Shown here one piece after another: positions 34,353 to 43,464 of a stretch of 64,000 nucleotides of DNA. Positions within the stretch are counted from its first letter, which is position 1. Every line of letters begins with the position of its first letter. The translations under genes and the position numbers were made by a program. The stretch lies in contig NZ_JBHUMM010000014.1 of NCBI RefSeq assembly GCF_042685085.1, positions 62,001-126,000 of the forward strand, in the 5' to 3' direction. The notes below the pieces were generated by a model that saw only the letters and a program-made list of their open reading frames with translations, was not told the DNA's origin and searched no databases. Source of the DNA: Marinicrinis sediminis. GTDB lineage: Bacteria > Bacillota > Bacilli > Paenibacillales > KCTC-33676.

Positions 34353-36581
34353 ATGATACAATTGCGCCCATTTGATACCCACTTTACAGATATCGTGAGC
34401 AAACAGCTTCAGCAAGGTAGAATGGGTTTGATTTCCCTCGATATCTCCGGAATGTCAGAGATTGAACGGGAGTATGGACGGGGATTTTGTGAGCAGATTG
34501 TCAGATCGATGCGTGAGGTTGCTTCTGAACTGAAAACCGAATTTCCAACTATCTTTGCCGTCAATCAGGTCAGTGATGATGTGTTTATTTATGTCAATCT
34601 GTCAGACCTCGACGGCAGCAATGCACATCAATGGATCATGGACTGGTCCAAGCTGATCAAGTTCAAGGTCGAGCATCGATTAAGACACATGTATGGGGAT
34701 CAGCCTGACATTACGCTACATACAGGCAGTACGGTGGTGGAATCCATGCCGGAAACAGGCATCGACTCCATGATTTATACCGCAATGAAAAAGGTAATTC
34801 GTGAAGCGAGAACGACGTCGCGAAATGAAGAGCATCATACTCTTTCTCTGGCATTTGGCACCATTATGGAAGAAAAGCGGATTCAGTCCGTGTATCAGCC
34901 TATCGTGTCTTTGACCAATGGAGTCGAATTTGGATATGAAGCATTGACCAGGGGACCGAAAGGGAGCCCTTTTGAATCGCCGTTGAAACTGTTTGATTAT
35001 GCTGAACGGCAGGGATGCCTGCATATGCTGGACCGATTGGCAAGGGAAACGGCGATCCTCGGCAGCCACGGTTTGAAGAAAGAACAGAAGATTTTTATCA
35101 ATATACCAGCCAATGTCATTCATGATTCGGAGTTTACTCCCGGTCAGACTTTGCGAATTCTGGAGGAGAGAGGCATACTGCCGCAAAATGTGGTGTTTGA
35201 GATTACAGAGCGAAGCTCGATCGAGGACTTTTCGACAGTAAAGCGGATCTTGCATCATTACCGTAGGCAAGGCTATCAGATTGCGATCGACGATGCGGGT
35301 GCGGGATACTCATCCCTCGAAGCCATTGCCGAGCTGCATCCGGACTTTATCAAGGTGGACCGTTCCCTGATTCATGGCATACACCAGGACAAAATCAAGG
35401 AATACATACTGGAAACGCTCGTGACCTTTGCTCAAAAAATGAACATACGGATTATCGCAGAGGGCATTGAAGAATATCCGGATTTGGACAAGCTGATGCG
35501 CATGGGTGTCCATTTCGCTCAAGGGTACCTGCTGGGCAGACCGAATCCGAAAATTATAGACATCGCGCCTGAGCTGGGGCATCATATCATTCAAGAGCAA
35601 CGGCGCAACGCCAGTGAAAGCTTGTGGTCCATTGGTGATCTGGCCACTCCGATTGCGTCTTTCTCCCATTTTGATCCCGTATCCAAAGTAACGAATCATT
35701 TCAGGCAGCAAGCTGATGAGCAAGGGGCCGTCATTGTAAGGGGCGAAGAGCCGGTGGGTCTCATTATGAAGGAAAAGTTGTTCCAGCAACTGGCGGGACA
35801 GTACGGGGTCTCGCTCTTCTGGAATCGTTCCATTACACAGCTCATGGATAGCTATCCGCTGGTGGTGGATGAGAAGCTCTCGGTGGAACAAGTGTCGCAG
35901 CTCGCGATGTCCCGTGACAATGCCAAGCTGTACGATTACGTCATTATTACGTCTCACGGCAAGCTAAAAGGGGTTGCTTCCATCCGCTCGATCCTCGAGT
36001 GTATCACGAATGTGAGAATGGAGCATGCCAAGGTAGCCAATCCGTTAACAGGTCTGCCTGGCAATCAGTTGATTCAGCGGGAATTGAATCAGTATATCAT
36101 TCAGCAAAATCAGCCGTTTTCGGTCGTTTATGCCGATCTGGACTATTTCAAATGGTACAATGATTGTTACGGCTTTCAGCGGGGAGATGAGTTGATCCAG
36201 TACACGGCGAACATGATTCAGCAAGCGGTGAATGTACTGGGCAACCCAGATGATTTTGTGGGTCATATCGGGGGCGATGACTTTATTGTCATTTCCTCAA
36301 CCGAGCATGCACAGCAGCTATGTGAAGAGATGATTCGCCGCTTTGATGCGAATATCCAGGGTTTTTATTTTGGCGAGGAAATCTGTCAGGTCGTCGATCG
36401 GGAAGGGAACTGCATTCAGGCGCAGGGTGTTCGTCTATCCCTGTCCCTGGTCGTGGTGGAGAGCGAGGTTCCGGTTACGCCGGATGAAATATCCAAAAAA
36501 GCGGCGCGACTGAAAAAGAAAGCAAAATCCCATCCGGGCAGCGTCTATTATATGGACAAACTGGGCGAAGCAAGGTTATAG
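34353..36581 (+). CDS. Cyclic-di-GMP turnover protein, GGDEF(degenerate)-EAL-CBS-GGDEF
   Basis: 742 residues, no membrane helix, so cytoplasmic. An N-terminal GGDEF-like fold (about 1-160) has lost its signature. The EAL phosphodiesterase domain (about 170-415) keeps the catalytic pattern: Glu196 in YEALTRG, FINIPANV, FEITERS, IDDAGAGYSSL, FIKVDRS and IAEGIEE. A CBS-like pair (about 430-560) may bind nucleotides. A C-terminal GGDEF cyclase domain (about 570-740) has YADLDYFKWYND and an intact GGDDF at residues 640-644. Both making and breaking of c-di-GMP are therefore possible, with the CBS pair as a candidate switch. The PhoP box upstream suggests induction under phosphate starvation. The 3' end overlaps a convergent HAD gene by 6 bp. 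Confidence 0.9.
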   Translation: MIQLRPFDTHFTDIVSKQLQQGRMGLISLDISGMSEIEREYGRGFCEQIVRSMREVASELKTEFPTIFAVNQVSDDVFIYVNLSDLDGSNAHQWIMDWSKLIKFKVEHRLRHMYGDQPDITLHTGSTVVESMPETGIDSMIYTAMKKVIREARTTSRNEEHHTLSLAFGTIMEEKRIQSVYQPIVSLTNGVEFGYEALTRGPKGSPFESPLKLFDYAERQGCLHMLDRLARETAILGSHGLKKEQKIFINIPANVIHDSEFTPGQTLRILEERGILPQNVVFEITERSSIEDFSTVKRILHHYRRQGYQIAIDDAGAGYSSLEAIAELHPDFIKVDRSLIHGIHQDKIKEYILETLVTFAQKMNIRIIAEGIEEYPDLDKLMRMGVHFAQGYLLGRPNPKIIDIAPELGHHIIQEQRRNASESLWSIGDLATPIASFSHFDPVSKVTNHFRQQADEQGAVIVRGEEPVGLIMKEKLFQQLAGQYGVSLFWNRSITQLMDSYPLVVDEKLSVEQVSQLAMSRDNAKLYDYVIITSHGKLKGVASIRSILECITNVRMEHAKVANPLTGLPGNQLIQRELNQYIIQQNQPFSVVYADLDYFKWYNDCYGFQRGDELIQYTANMIQQAVNVLGNPDDFVGHIGGDDFIVISSTEHAQQLCEEMIRRFDANIQGFYFGEEICQVVDREGNCIQAQGVRLSLSLVVVESEVPVTPDEISKKAARLKKKAKSHPGSVYYMDKLGEARL

Positions 36582-37382
36582 CCAATCCAGTAACGCAGAA
36601 AGTGTACGAACGATCACAATGTGCTCATTGCCGATCTTCTTCGTACGCTTTTTTTTGTCTCCCTCTTTGCCCCCTGCCTGTCTGTCTTCCCTCTGAATCC
36701 AGATGGCATCGATCCCGGCACGGGTAGCCCCGAAGATGTCATTCCGTTTCGAATCCCCGATCATAACGGCATCCGCTGCGTGATAGCCGCTTTTTTTGAG
36801 GGCATATTGATACATTTCACGGGCAGGCTTGCGAAATCCGCTCTGTTTGGCCGTGAAGACTCGAGTAGACAATACCCATGAATGGAGTCCGAGCTGTTCC
36901 ACGGAAATGGGGTGTGAATTGCTGATCAGGCAGATCGTATATCGCTTGGCAAGCTGATCAAAGGTTTTGGCTACATCGGGGTAGAGGGTGTAGTGATGGC
37001 GCTGATTTTTCCGTACATACTGGACAAATGCTTCACGGGATGAGGCATCGAAGGGGAGGGAAGAGGAAGAGAGCAGGGCATGCAGGGTTCGAAGGCGCAG
37101 CTGCCGTTTGGTGACAGGCTGTGCGTGTGCGGCTCTTTTCTGGTTAGCGGAAGCGGATCGGTTCTGCTTCTTCTTGCTGCGATAACGCTGGGAGAATCGT
37201 GTATACCGCTTGCGATATGCGTTCATAAAGTCCGAACTGCTCATGGCCCCGTCCAGTCTTGCTGTAAAGTCTTCATAGCTGTCTTTCAGGGCATGCTCGA
37301 AAGTTTTCTCCGGATCAATTAACGTACCCATCACGTCAAAAAACAATACTTTCTTGTTTCGCAAGAGCTGCTGTGCGCACAT
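36576..37382 (-). CDS. HAD-superfamily hydrolase
   Basis: 268 residues, cytoplasmic. HAD motif 1 reads FFDVMGTL: the nucleophile Asp and the Thr are present, but the usual second Asp (DxDxT) is Met. This occurs in haloacid dehalogenases and some other HAD branches rather than in ordinary phosphatases. Motif 2 is LISNS, the motif 3 Lys is probably in KQSGFRKP, and motif 4 is MIGDSKRNDI. A basic, low-complexity stretch (about 66-90, rich in Lys, Arg, Ser) forms the cap insertion. Substrate unknown. AGGAGG lies 11 bp ahead of the start. Divergent from polA. Confidence 0.8.
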   Translation of the reverse strand: MCAQQLLRNKKVLFFDVMGTLIDPEKTFEHALKDSYEDFTARLDGAMSSSDFMNAYRKRYTRFSQRYRSKKKQNRSASANQKRAAHAQPVTKRQLRLRTLHALLSSSSLPFDASSREAFVQYVRKNQRHHYTLYPDVAKTFDQLAKRYTICLISNSHPISVEQLGLHSWVLSTRVFTAKQSGFRKPAREMYQYALKKSGYHAADAVMIGDSKRNDIFGATRAGIDAIWIQREDRQAGGKEGDKKKRTKKIGNEHIVIVRTLSALLDWL

Positions 37383-37476
37383 GATGCATTCGGCCTCCTG
37401 TATTTTCCTGTTCCTTCTATCTTATGCTATGATGAAAGGGAATATGAGGCCATGTGATTTGAGGTGTAAAATTGAG

Positions 37477-40119
37477 ATGAGTAAACTCATTATTGTAGAT
37501 GGAAACAGTATTGCCAATCGGGCGTTTTACGCGCTGCCCCTGCTTAGCAACAGTCAGGGCGTACATACCAACGCGGTGTATGGATTCACGACGATGCTGC
37601 TGAAGCTGATTGAAGATGAACAGCCCACACATTTTCTCGTCGCTTTTGATGCGGGGAAAGTTACGTTTCGCCATGCGGATTACAAAGAATACAAAGGCGG
37701 ACGAGCCAAGACACCGCCAGAGCTGTCCGAGCAGTTTCCGCTCATCCGGGAGCTGATGACGGCTTTTGGCATTCAGCAATTTGAGCTGGACGGATATGAA
37801 GCAGATGACATCATCGGCACCCTGACCAAACAGGCTGATGAACAGCAGATGGAAGTGCTGGTGGTCACCGGGGACAAGGATATGCTGCAACTGGCGTCCG
37901 ATCAAGTGACGATTGGTCTGACGCGCAAAGGGATCAGCGAGATGGAGAAATATGATCCCGATACCATCGAGGAGAAGTATGGACTAAAGCCCTTGCAAAT
38001 CATTGATCTGAAAGGGTTGATGGGTGATTCCTCAGACAATATTCCGGGCATTCCCGGTGTAGGGGAAAAGACGGGCCTGAAGCTGCTGCATGCATATGGT
38101 TCGGTCGAGGAAGTGCTGAATCATGTGGAAGAACTAAAAGGTAAAATGAAGGAAAAAGTGGCCGCGCATGCCGATGACGCCAAGATGAGCAAGGAACTGG
38201 CGACCATATTCCGTGAGGTGCCGATGGAGCTGGCCGTCGACCAACTGGCTTACAACGGTTATGAAGAAGAGAAGCTGGCAGAGATGTTCAAGCGGATGGA
38301 ATTCAAGTCGCTGCTGGAGAAAATGGAGCTGAAAGCATCCGGAGAACCGGTTGGCGAGGAGTCCGTTCCCGTGGAAATCGTGGAAAAAGACAGCCTGGAC
38401 AAACTCGTGTCCAGACTGGATGAGATTGAAGCGTTCTACGTCGAGGTGATCGGAGATAATCCGCATAACGGTGAGGTAGTCGGAATGGCATTCGCATGTC
38501 AGGATGTCTGTTATTTCGTCCGTCCCGAGATGCTGAGCACGCCAGAGGGAGAACCGCTTGCCGCCTGGCTTCGCGAGGGAGAACTGTCCAAGACGACGTA
38601 TGACGCACATCGCATCCAGCTTGCGCTGGCCTGGTCTGGCCTGGATACAAGGGGCGTCCAGTTTGATGTGCTGCTCGCCGGATATCTGCTTGATCCGACG
38701 CAGGGAGACCCGAGTGTGAAGGGGCTGGCAGACGCATACGGTATTCCTTCCCTGCCTGCTGATGAAGAGGTATATGGAAAGGGAGCCAAGTTCAAACTGC
38801 CAGATAGCCAGACGCTGGCTGAGCATATCGGACGCAAGGCACTGACGGTGAAGCGGGTGGCAGACAAGCAGAAGGAACACATCGAAACGCTGGAGATGAA
38901 GGAGCTGTTCTATGATCTCGAGCTTCCTTTATCCGGTGTACTGGCGACCATGGAGTTGACAGGGGTCAAGGTGAGCCGGGAAGAGCTGGAGGACTATGGC
39001 AAGGAGCTGACAGCCAAGCTCGCTGAGGTGAAGGCCAAAATTGTCGAGCTGGCTGGGCGTGAATTCAACCTGAATTCACCGAAGCAACTCGGTGAGATAT
39101 TGTTTGAAGAGCTCGGACTGCCTGTAGTCAAGAAAACGAAAACCGGCTATTCAACAGATGCAGAAGTGCTTGAAAAGCTGGAGCCCCATCATGAAATCAT
39201 CGGGCATCTGCTCTATTACAGACAAATCAGCAAACTGCAATCGACCTATATAGAGGGACTGCTCAAGGAAATTCGCGAGGAAACCGGCAAAATTCACACC
39301 TACTATCGTCAAACAATCGCCGCGACTGGACGCCTCAGCAGTCAATATCCGAACCTGCAGAACATTCCAATTCGACTGGAGGAAGGCCGCAAGATTCGGA
39401 AGGTATTCAAGCCTTCGGAGCCGGACTGGTCGATTCTGGCTGCCGACTATTCACAGATCGAGCTGCGAATTCTGGCCCATATCTCCAAGGATGAGAAGCT
39501 GATGGAGGCCTTTCAGCAGGATCAGGACATTCACACCAAGACGGCCATGGATGTATTCGGCGTGCAGGCGGACGAAGTGGATGGGGAAATGAGACGGAGA
39601 GCGAAGGCGGTTAATTTCGGTATTGTGTATGGCATCAGCGATTACGGCTTGTCGCAGAATCTAGGCATTACACGTAAGGAAGCGGCCCAATTCATTGAAC
39701 AGTATTTCAATGTGTTTGAAGGCGTGAAGCGGTTCATGGATGAGATTGTGAAGGAAGCCAAGCAGAACGGACATGTCTCGACCCTTCTGAAACGCCGCCG
39801 TAATCTGCCCGAGATTAACGCATCGAATTTTAATCAGCGCTCTTTTGCTGAGCGTACCGCGATGAATACCCCGATTCAGGGCACGGCTGCCGATATTATC
39901 AAGCTGGCGATGGTGCAGATGATGGAGCGGATGGAGCAGGAAGGCGTGAAGAGCCGCATGCTGTTGCAGGTGCACGATGAGCTTGTGTTCGAAGTACCGC
40001 CTGATGAGGTAGAGCTGATGAAGAAGATCGTGAGGGAAACGATGGAAGGGGCATTGCCTCTTGAAGTTCCGTTAAAGGTCGAGATCAGCACAGGAAAAGA
40101 TTGGTACGAGGCGAAATAA
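37477..40119 (+). CDS. polA: DNA polymerase I
   Basis: 880 residues. The N-terminal 5'-nuclease domain (about 1-290) includes LIIVDGNSIANRAFYAL, DGYEADDIIGTL, VTGDKDMLQL and GDSSDNIPGIPGVGEKT. The 3'-5' exonuclease-like domain (about 300-470) lacks the acidic DEDD residues, as in Geobacillus and Bacillus enzymes, so it is probably inactive. The polymerase domain has motif A DYSQIELRILAH, motif B RRRAKAVNFGIVYGIS and motif C VHDELVFE. It serves Okazaki fragment processing and repair synthesis. ATG 37477 is chosen because MSKLIIVDGNS aligns with the family start; the frame is open 41 codons further upstream. It leads the polA-mutM-ytaF-coaE gene group. Confidence 0.97.
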   Translation: MSKLIIVDGNSIANRAFYALPLLSNSQGVHTNAVYGFTTMLLKLIEDEQPTHFLVAFDAGKVTFRHADYKEYKGGRAKTPPELSEQFPLIRELMTAFGIQQFELDGYEADDIIGTLTKQADEQQMEVLVVTGDKDMLQLASDQVTIGLTRKGISEMEKYDPDTIEEKYGLKPLQIIDLKGLMGDSSDNIPGIPGVGEKTGLKLLHAYGSVEEVLNHVEELKGKMKEKVAAHADDAKMSKELATIFREVPMELAVDQLAYNGYEEEKLAEMFKRMEFKSLLEKMELKASGEPVGEESVPVEIVEKDSLDKLVSRLDEIEAFYVEVIGDNPHNGEVVGMAFACQDVCYFVRPEMLSTPEGEPLAAWLREGELSKTTYDAHRIQLALAWSGLDTRGVQFDVLLAGYLLDPTQGDPSVKGLADAYGIPSLPADEEVYGKGAKFKLPDSQTLAEHIGRKALTVKRVADKQKEHIETLEMKELFYDLELPLSGVLATMELTGVKVSREELEDYGKELTAKLAEVKAKIVELAGREFNLNSPKQLGEILFEELGLPVVKKTKTGYSTDAEVLEKLEPHHEIIGHLLYYRQISKLQSTYIEGLLKEIREETGKIHTYYRQTIAATGRLSSQYPNLQNIPIRLEEGRKIRKVFKPSEPDWSILAADYSQIELRILAHISKDEKLMEAFQQDQDIHTKTAMDVFGVQADEVDGEMRRRAKAVNFGIVYGISDYGLSQNLGITRKEAAQFIEQYFNVFEGVKRFMDEIVKEAKQNGHVSTLLKRRRNLPEINASNFNQRSFAERTAMNTPIQGTAADIIKLAMVQMMERMEQEGVKSRMLLQVHDELVFEVPPDEVELMKKIVRETMEGALPLEVPLKVEISTGKDWYEAK

Positions 40120-40174
40120 TTTCTGGCTCCTCCCCTCCTCATTTTTCGATATAATAGAATGGGGTGAAGTGAAA

Positions 40175-41002
40175 ATGCCAGAATTACCAGAGGTTGAAAC
40201 GGTCCGAAGAACACTCAATCAACTCGTGACCGGTAAAAAAATTGAACATGTACAAGTCAATTTGGCCCGGATCATTCAGCGTCCGGCGGATATAGAGCAG
40301 TTTTGTATGATTTTGCAGGGAGAAACCATTCATGGCGTTGAGCGAAGAGGCAAATTTCTGCGCTTTGTGATGGACCATTATGTGATGGTCAGTCATTTGC
40401 GTATGGAAGGACGTTATGGGGTGTATCCGGTCAATGAGCCGGTTGAGAAGCACACGCATGTGCAATTTACATTTACAGATGGCTTGCAGTTAAGGTATCG
40501 CGATGTCAGGCAGTTCGGCACGATGCACATTTTCGGGAAGGGCGAGGAATTTCTGCATGCCCCTCTCCATAAGCTGGGTCTCGAACCGTTGAACGATACC
40601 TTTACAGTGAAGGCGATGCAGCAGGTCATCGGCAATAAATCGACCAGATTGAAGGCCTTTCTGCTGAACCAGGCATATATCGTAGGACTGGGGAATATTT
40701 ATGTGGACGAGGCTCTGTTCACGGCTCGGCTGCATCCAGAACGTACGATCGATACACTGACGGAGGCAGAACTGGTCCGGCTGCATGAGGCGATCGTGAC
40801 CACGCTGCAAACGGCCGTTGATCAAGGCGGATCTTCCATTAAATCGTATGTGAACGGACAGGGCGAGATGGGCATGTTTCAACAGCAACTTCGCGTATAT
40901 GGCCGCAAGAATCAGCCCTGCCACCACTGCGGACAGGTCATTGAGAAATCGGTCGTAGCCGGACGTGGGACTCATGTCTGTCTGAATTGTCAGCCCTTGT
41001 AG
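40175..41002 (+). CDS. mutM: Formamidopyrimidine-DNA glycosylase
   Basis: 275 residues. The start must be 40175 because catalysis needs Pro as the residue after Met (MPELPEVE); the in-frame GTG two codons earlier would bury it. It also has Glu in PELPEVET, the H2TH region (around KAFLLNQAYIVGLGNIYVDE), the conserved Asn-Gly/Ser-Tyr loop and a C-terminal zinc finger (CHHCGQ...CLNCQ). It removes 8-oxoguanine and nicks the site. Position after polA is typical of Bacillales. Confidence 0.97.
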   Translation: MPELPEVETVRRTLNQLVTGKKIEHVQVNLARIIQRPADIEQFCMILQGETIHGVERRGKFLRFVMDHYVMVSHLRMEGRYGVYPVNEPVEKHTHVQFTFTDGLQLRYRDVRQFGTMHIFGKGEEFLHAPLHKLGLEPLNDTFTVKAMQQVIGNKSTRLKAFLLNQAYIVGLGNIYVDEALFTARLHPERTIDTLTEAELVRLHEAIVTTLQTAVDQGGSSIKSYVNGQGEMGMFQQQLRVYGRKNQPCHHCGQVIEKSVVAGRGTHVCLNCQPL

Positions 41003-41086
41003 CCTGCACATTTGCACGCCTAGACGAATAGAGGATTCACCGTTCTTTCCAATCGCCCATATGATGGGTTGAGGAGGGAGAGCGGT

Positions 41087-41848
41087 ATGGCTACTTGGAT
41101 CTCCATTGGCATCCTTGCACTGGCTGTCAGTCTGGACGGCTTCAGCGCAGGTATGATGTATGGACTTCGAAAAATTCGCATTCCTGTACTGTCTGTCATC
41201 ATTATTTGTCTGTTCTCAGGTCTGGTGATTTATCTGTCCATGTTGGCGGGAACATGGTTGCTACAATGGATTTCGCCTGCTGCAGCCAAAGCATTCGGCG
41301 GTGTCATTCTGATTGGTATCGGCTGTTATGCCATTGCTCAATTGTTCTGGCAAAGGGAAGATGCGCAGTGGCCGGACGGCAGCGCCGACAGCGCCGGTCG
41401 CGATCAATCAGAGCGAAATTCAGGCATGAACGAGGAGTCGGGCAAGAAGCTGGAACGGGGGGGCTCCCCAGTGGTGACCACCTCTTCCGTGACCCCACTG
41501 TCGCCGCTGCCCTTGCTGCACATCGAAATCAAGAAGCTGGGGATTGTCATTGACATCCTGAAAACGCCGTCTGCGGCAGACATCGATCGTTCTGGACGCA
41601 TCTCCGCTTCGGAGGCAGCATGGCTCGGAGTGGCCCTCTCCCTGGACGCGCTCGGTGCAGGCATTGGTGCGGCCCTAATTGGATTGACACCATGGGTTAC
41701 ATCCTTGTGCATCGCGGTTGCCAGCGGCATGTTTGTCAGTCTCGGCTTAAGACTAGGTAGCTGGTGCGCAGGGTGGGCCTGGATGAAGAAAATGTCCCTG
41801 CTCCCTGGATGCATCTTGATTCTGCTTGGCATTATGAAATTGCTGTAG
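41087..41848 (+). CDS. ytaF: Sporulation membrane protein YtaF (MntP-like)
   Basis: 253 residues, six hydrophobic segments in two halves related to MntP-type manganese exporters (ALAVSLDGFSAGMMYGLRK and GVALSLDALGAGIGAALIG). A variable hydrophilic loop (about 93-150) and a KTPSAADIDRSGRISASEA segment, the usual YtaF phrase, lie between them. In B. subtilis the gene is in the same place after mutM; its transport role is not settled. ATG 41087 follows GAGGAGGGAG. Confidence 0.88.
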   Translation: MATWISIGILALAVSLDGFSAGMMYGLRKIRIPVLSVIIICLFSGLVIYLSMLAGTWLLQWISPAAAKAFGGVILIGIGCYAIAQLFWQREDAQWPDGSADSAGRDQSERNSGMNEESGKKLERGGSPVVTTSSVTPLSPLPLLHIEIKKLGIVIDILKTPSAADIDRSGRISASEAAWLGVALSLDALGAGIGAALIGLTPWVTSLCIAVASGMFVSLGLRLGSWCAGWAWMKKMSLLPGCILILLGIMKLL

Positions 41849-41894
41849 GGGTGCGGTAGGTCTAACAACTCAAGCACAAGGAGACGGAATCGAG

Positions 41895-42494
41895 ATGAAT
41901 ATAGGTTTAACAGGCGGAATCGCGTGCGGAAAAAGCACGGTGGCAAACATGCTGGTTGAAGGCGGCGCCGTACTTGTCGATGCGGACCAGATCGCCAGGG
42001 AAGTTGTTCTCCCTGGCAGCTCTGTCCTGCAGGAGATTGAAGCACGATTTGGAGCGGATATCCTGGATGAATACGGTTCATTGAAGCGCAAGGAGCTGGG
42101 CAAGATCGTATTCCAGGATGATCAGGCGAGAAAGGCACTGGAGGACATCATGCATCCTGCCATTCGTGCTCTGATGAAAGCGAGAATGGAAGAACTGGAA
42201 CAGGCCGATCCAAATCGATTGGTGGTGGTGGATGTGCCGTTGTTATATGAATCTGATCTGGTGCATCTGTTTGAAAACGTTATGGTTGTGTACATACCAA
42301 CCACCTTGCAGCTGAAACGGCTGATGGACAGGGATGGCCTGGATGAAGCGGCTGCCAGACAGCGATTACAGGCACAGATGCCGATTGAGGAGAAGAAGCG
42401 GCGGGCAGATTTCGTAATTGATAATCAGGGGACATTGGTCCAGACGAGAGAGCAAGTGATCGCATATTTGAATGAATGGAAACCAAAGATATAG
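41895..42494 (+). CDS. coaE: Dephospho-CoA kinase
   Basis: 199 residues. The P-loop GLTGGIACGKSTV lies at the N-terminus; the DADQIAREVV and VVDVPLLYES motifs follow, with a lid rich in Arg (RLMDRDGLDEAAARQRLQAQ). It phosphorylates dephospho-CoA on the ribose 3' hydroxyl, the last step of coenzyme A synthesis. AAGGAG lies ahead of the ATG. Confidence 0.96.
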   Translation: MNIGLTGGIACGKSTVANMLVEGGAVLVDADQIAREVVLPGSSVLQEIEARFGADILDEYGSLKRKELGKIVFQDDQARKALEDIMHPAIRALMKARMEELEQADPNRLVVVDVPLLYESDLVHLFENVMVVYIPTTLQLKRLMDRDGLDEAAARQRLQAQMPIEEKKRRADFVIDNQGTLVQTREQVIAYLNEWKPKI

Positions 42495-42510
42495 AAAGGG
42501 GCCTGTTACG

Positions 42511-42543
42511 ATGAGGAACGCGGCCCGGCGGGTTGAGCAATGA
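42511..42543 (+). CDS. Possible 10-codon leader frame overlapping the transglycosylase start
   Basis: A short frame (MRNAARRVEQ) ends with a TGA that overlaps the ATG of the next gene (ATGA). The transglycosylase itself lacks a good ribosome site, so translation of this leader might deliver ribosomes to it. It may equally be chance. Confidence 0.3.
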   Translation: MRNAARRVEQ

Positions 42544-43130
42544 GTTTTTTTCTGAAAAAGCGTTTTTATCTCCTGTTGCTTATTGTACTACTAATTGCCC
42601 TTTTTTATAAATCCCACTGGCTGGGAAGAATGCTCTATCCCATTTCCTATCAATCGGATATCGTCATTAGCAGCGAGCAGCATGATATTGATCCCCTGTT
42701 CGTCGCTGCGGTGATCCGGGTGGAGAGTAATTATGATCCGGACAAGCTGTCTGCGAAAGAAGCAACAGGCCTGATGCAGCTCATGCCGCAAACCGCCGAA
42801 TGGATCGCCCAGCAGCATCATGTGCACCTGGACCGGTCAAGCCTCCATAGACCGGATATCAATATTGATCTAGGGGCCTGGTATTTGGCGTATTTGCAAA
42901 GATTGCTTATGAAGCAGACCGGCGTTCAGACACCGGATAAATATGATAAAATAGCGTTAGTGGCAGGTGCCTACAATGCGGGACCCGGCAATGTAATCAA
43001 ATGGCTGGAACAGCAGACCTGGTCTGGCGAAGCCGACCGCATAGCCGACATTCCCTTTGGAGAAACGAGGCACTACATTCAGAGGGTGCTGTACTATTAC
43101 AAGAAATATGAGGACCTCTATGAGCTGTAA
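42540..43130 (+). CDS. Membrane-anchored lytic transglycosylase (SLT domain)
   Basis: 196 residues. An N-terminal membrane anchor (about 7-24) is followed by an SLT/goose-lysozyme-like domain: catalytic Glu in RVESNY, then ATGLMQLMPQTAEW, the NIDLGAWYL strand and VAGAYNAGPGNV. It cleaves peptidoglycan outside the membrane with formation of anhydromuramic ends. The size matches the short YjbJ/CwlQ-like forms of Bacilli. It is the last gene of the polA group, with a weak ribosome site and possible coupling to a leader frame. Confidence 0.93.
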   Translation: MSFFLKKRFYLLLLIVLLIALFYKSHWLGRMLYPISYQSDIVISSEQHDIDPLFVAAVIRVESNYDPDKLSAKEATGLMQLMPQTAEWIAQQHHVHLDRSSLHRPDINIDLGAWYLAYLQRLLMKQTGVQTPDKYDKIALVAGAYNAGPGNVIKWLEQQTWSGEADRIADIPFGETRHYIQRVLYYYKKYEDLYEL

Positions 43131-43139
43131 ACGAAACGA

Positions 43140-43173
43140 AAGGCATAGCTGCATTAGATAGCAGCTATGCCTT
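43140..43173. terminator. Hairpin between convergent transglycosylase and SASP genes
   Basis: A 13-bp perfect stem (AAGGCATAGCTGC with GCAGCTATGCCTT) around an 8-base loop. The T-run is weak. It lies between two convergent genes and probably ends both transcripts. Confidence 0.7.
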
Positions 43174-43217
43174 GCATGTGATGAGTGTACACGTATTCCG
43201 GTGATTGCTTCTTGGGA

Positions 43218-43427
43218 TTACTTGTATTGACCTGCCAATTGCTGTTCAGCAATTTGTACCAGGCGACGCGTGATGTGACCACCGATGGCTCCAGTGTCGC
43301 GAGTCGCCATGTTACCATAGTAGCCGTCTTGAGGAACTGCGATCCCCAACTCCTGAGCCACTTCGTATTTCAGTTGATCCAGCGCTCCAGTAGCTTGAGG
43401 AACGACCAATGCGTTTGTTCTTGTCAT
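43218..43427 (-). CDS. Alpha/beta-type small acid-soluble spore protein
   Basis: 69 residues. It carries the family core LDQLKYEVAQELGI (GPR protease site region) and the second block RDTGAIGGHITRRLVQIAEQ. These proteins coat spore DNA in the forespore, shift it to an A-like form and protect it from UV and heat. AAGGAGGTGAG lies ahead of the ATG. Direct evidence that the host makes endospores. Confidence 0.96.
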   Translation of the reverse strand: MTRTNALVVPQATGALDQLKYEVAQELGIAVPQDGYYGNMATRDTGAIGGHITRRLVQIAEQQLAGQYK

Positions 43428-43457
43428 GTTGTCTCACCTCCTTGACGTTGGTAGTTC

Positions 43458-43464
43458 TATTATG
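43458..43464 (-). promoter_or_regulatory. Sigma-G-like -10 of the SASP gene
   Basis: On the minus strand CATAATA matches the sigma-G -10 pattern (CAT-x-x-TA) about 30 bp ahead of the start codon. A poorer TAATGA lies near the -35 position. Forespore expression is expected for this class of gene. Confidence 0.45.
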
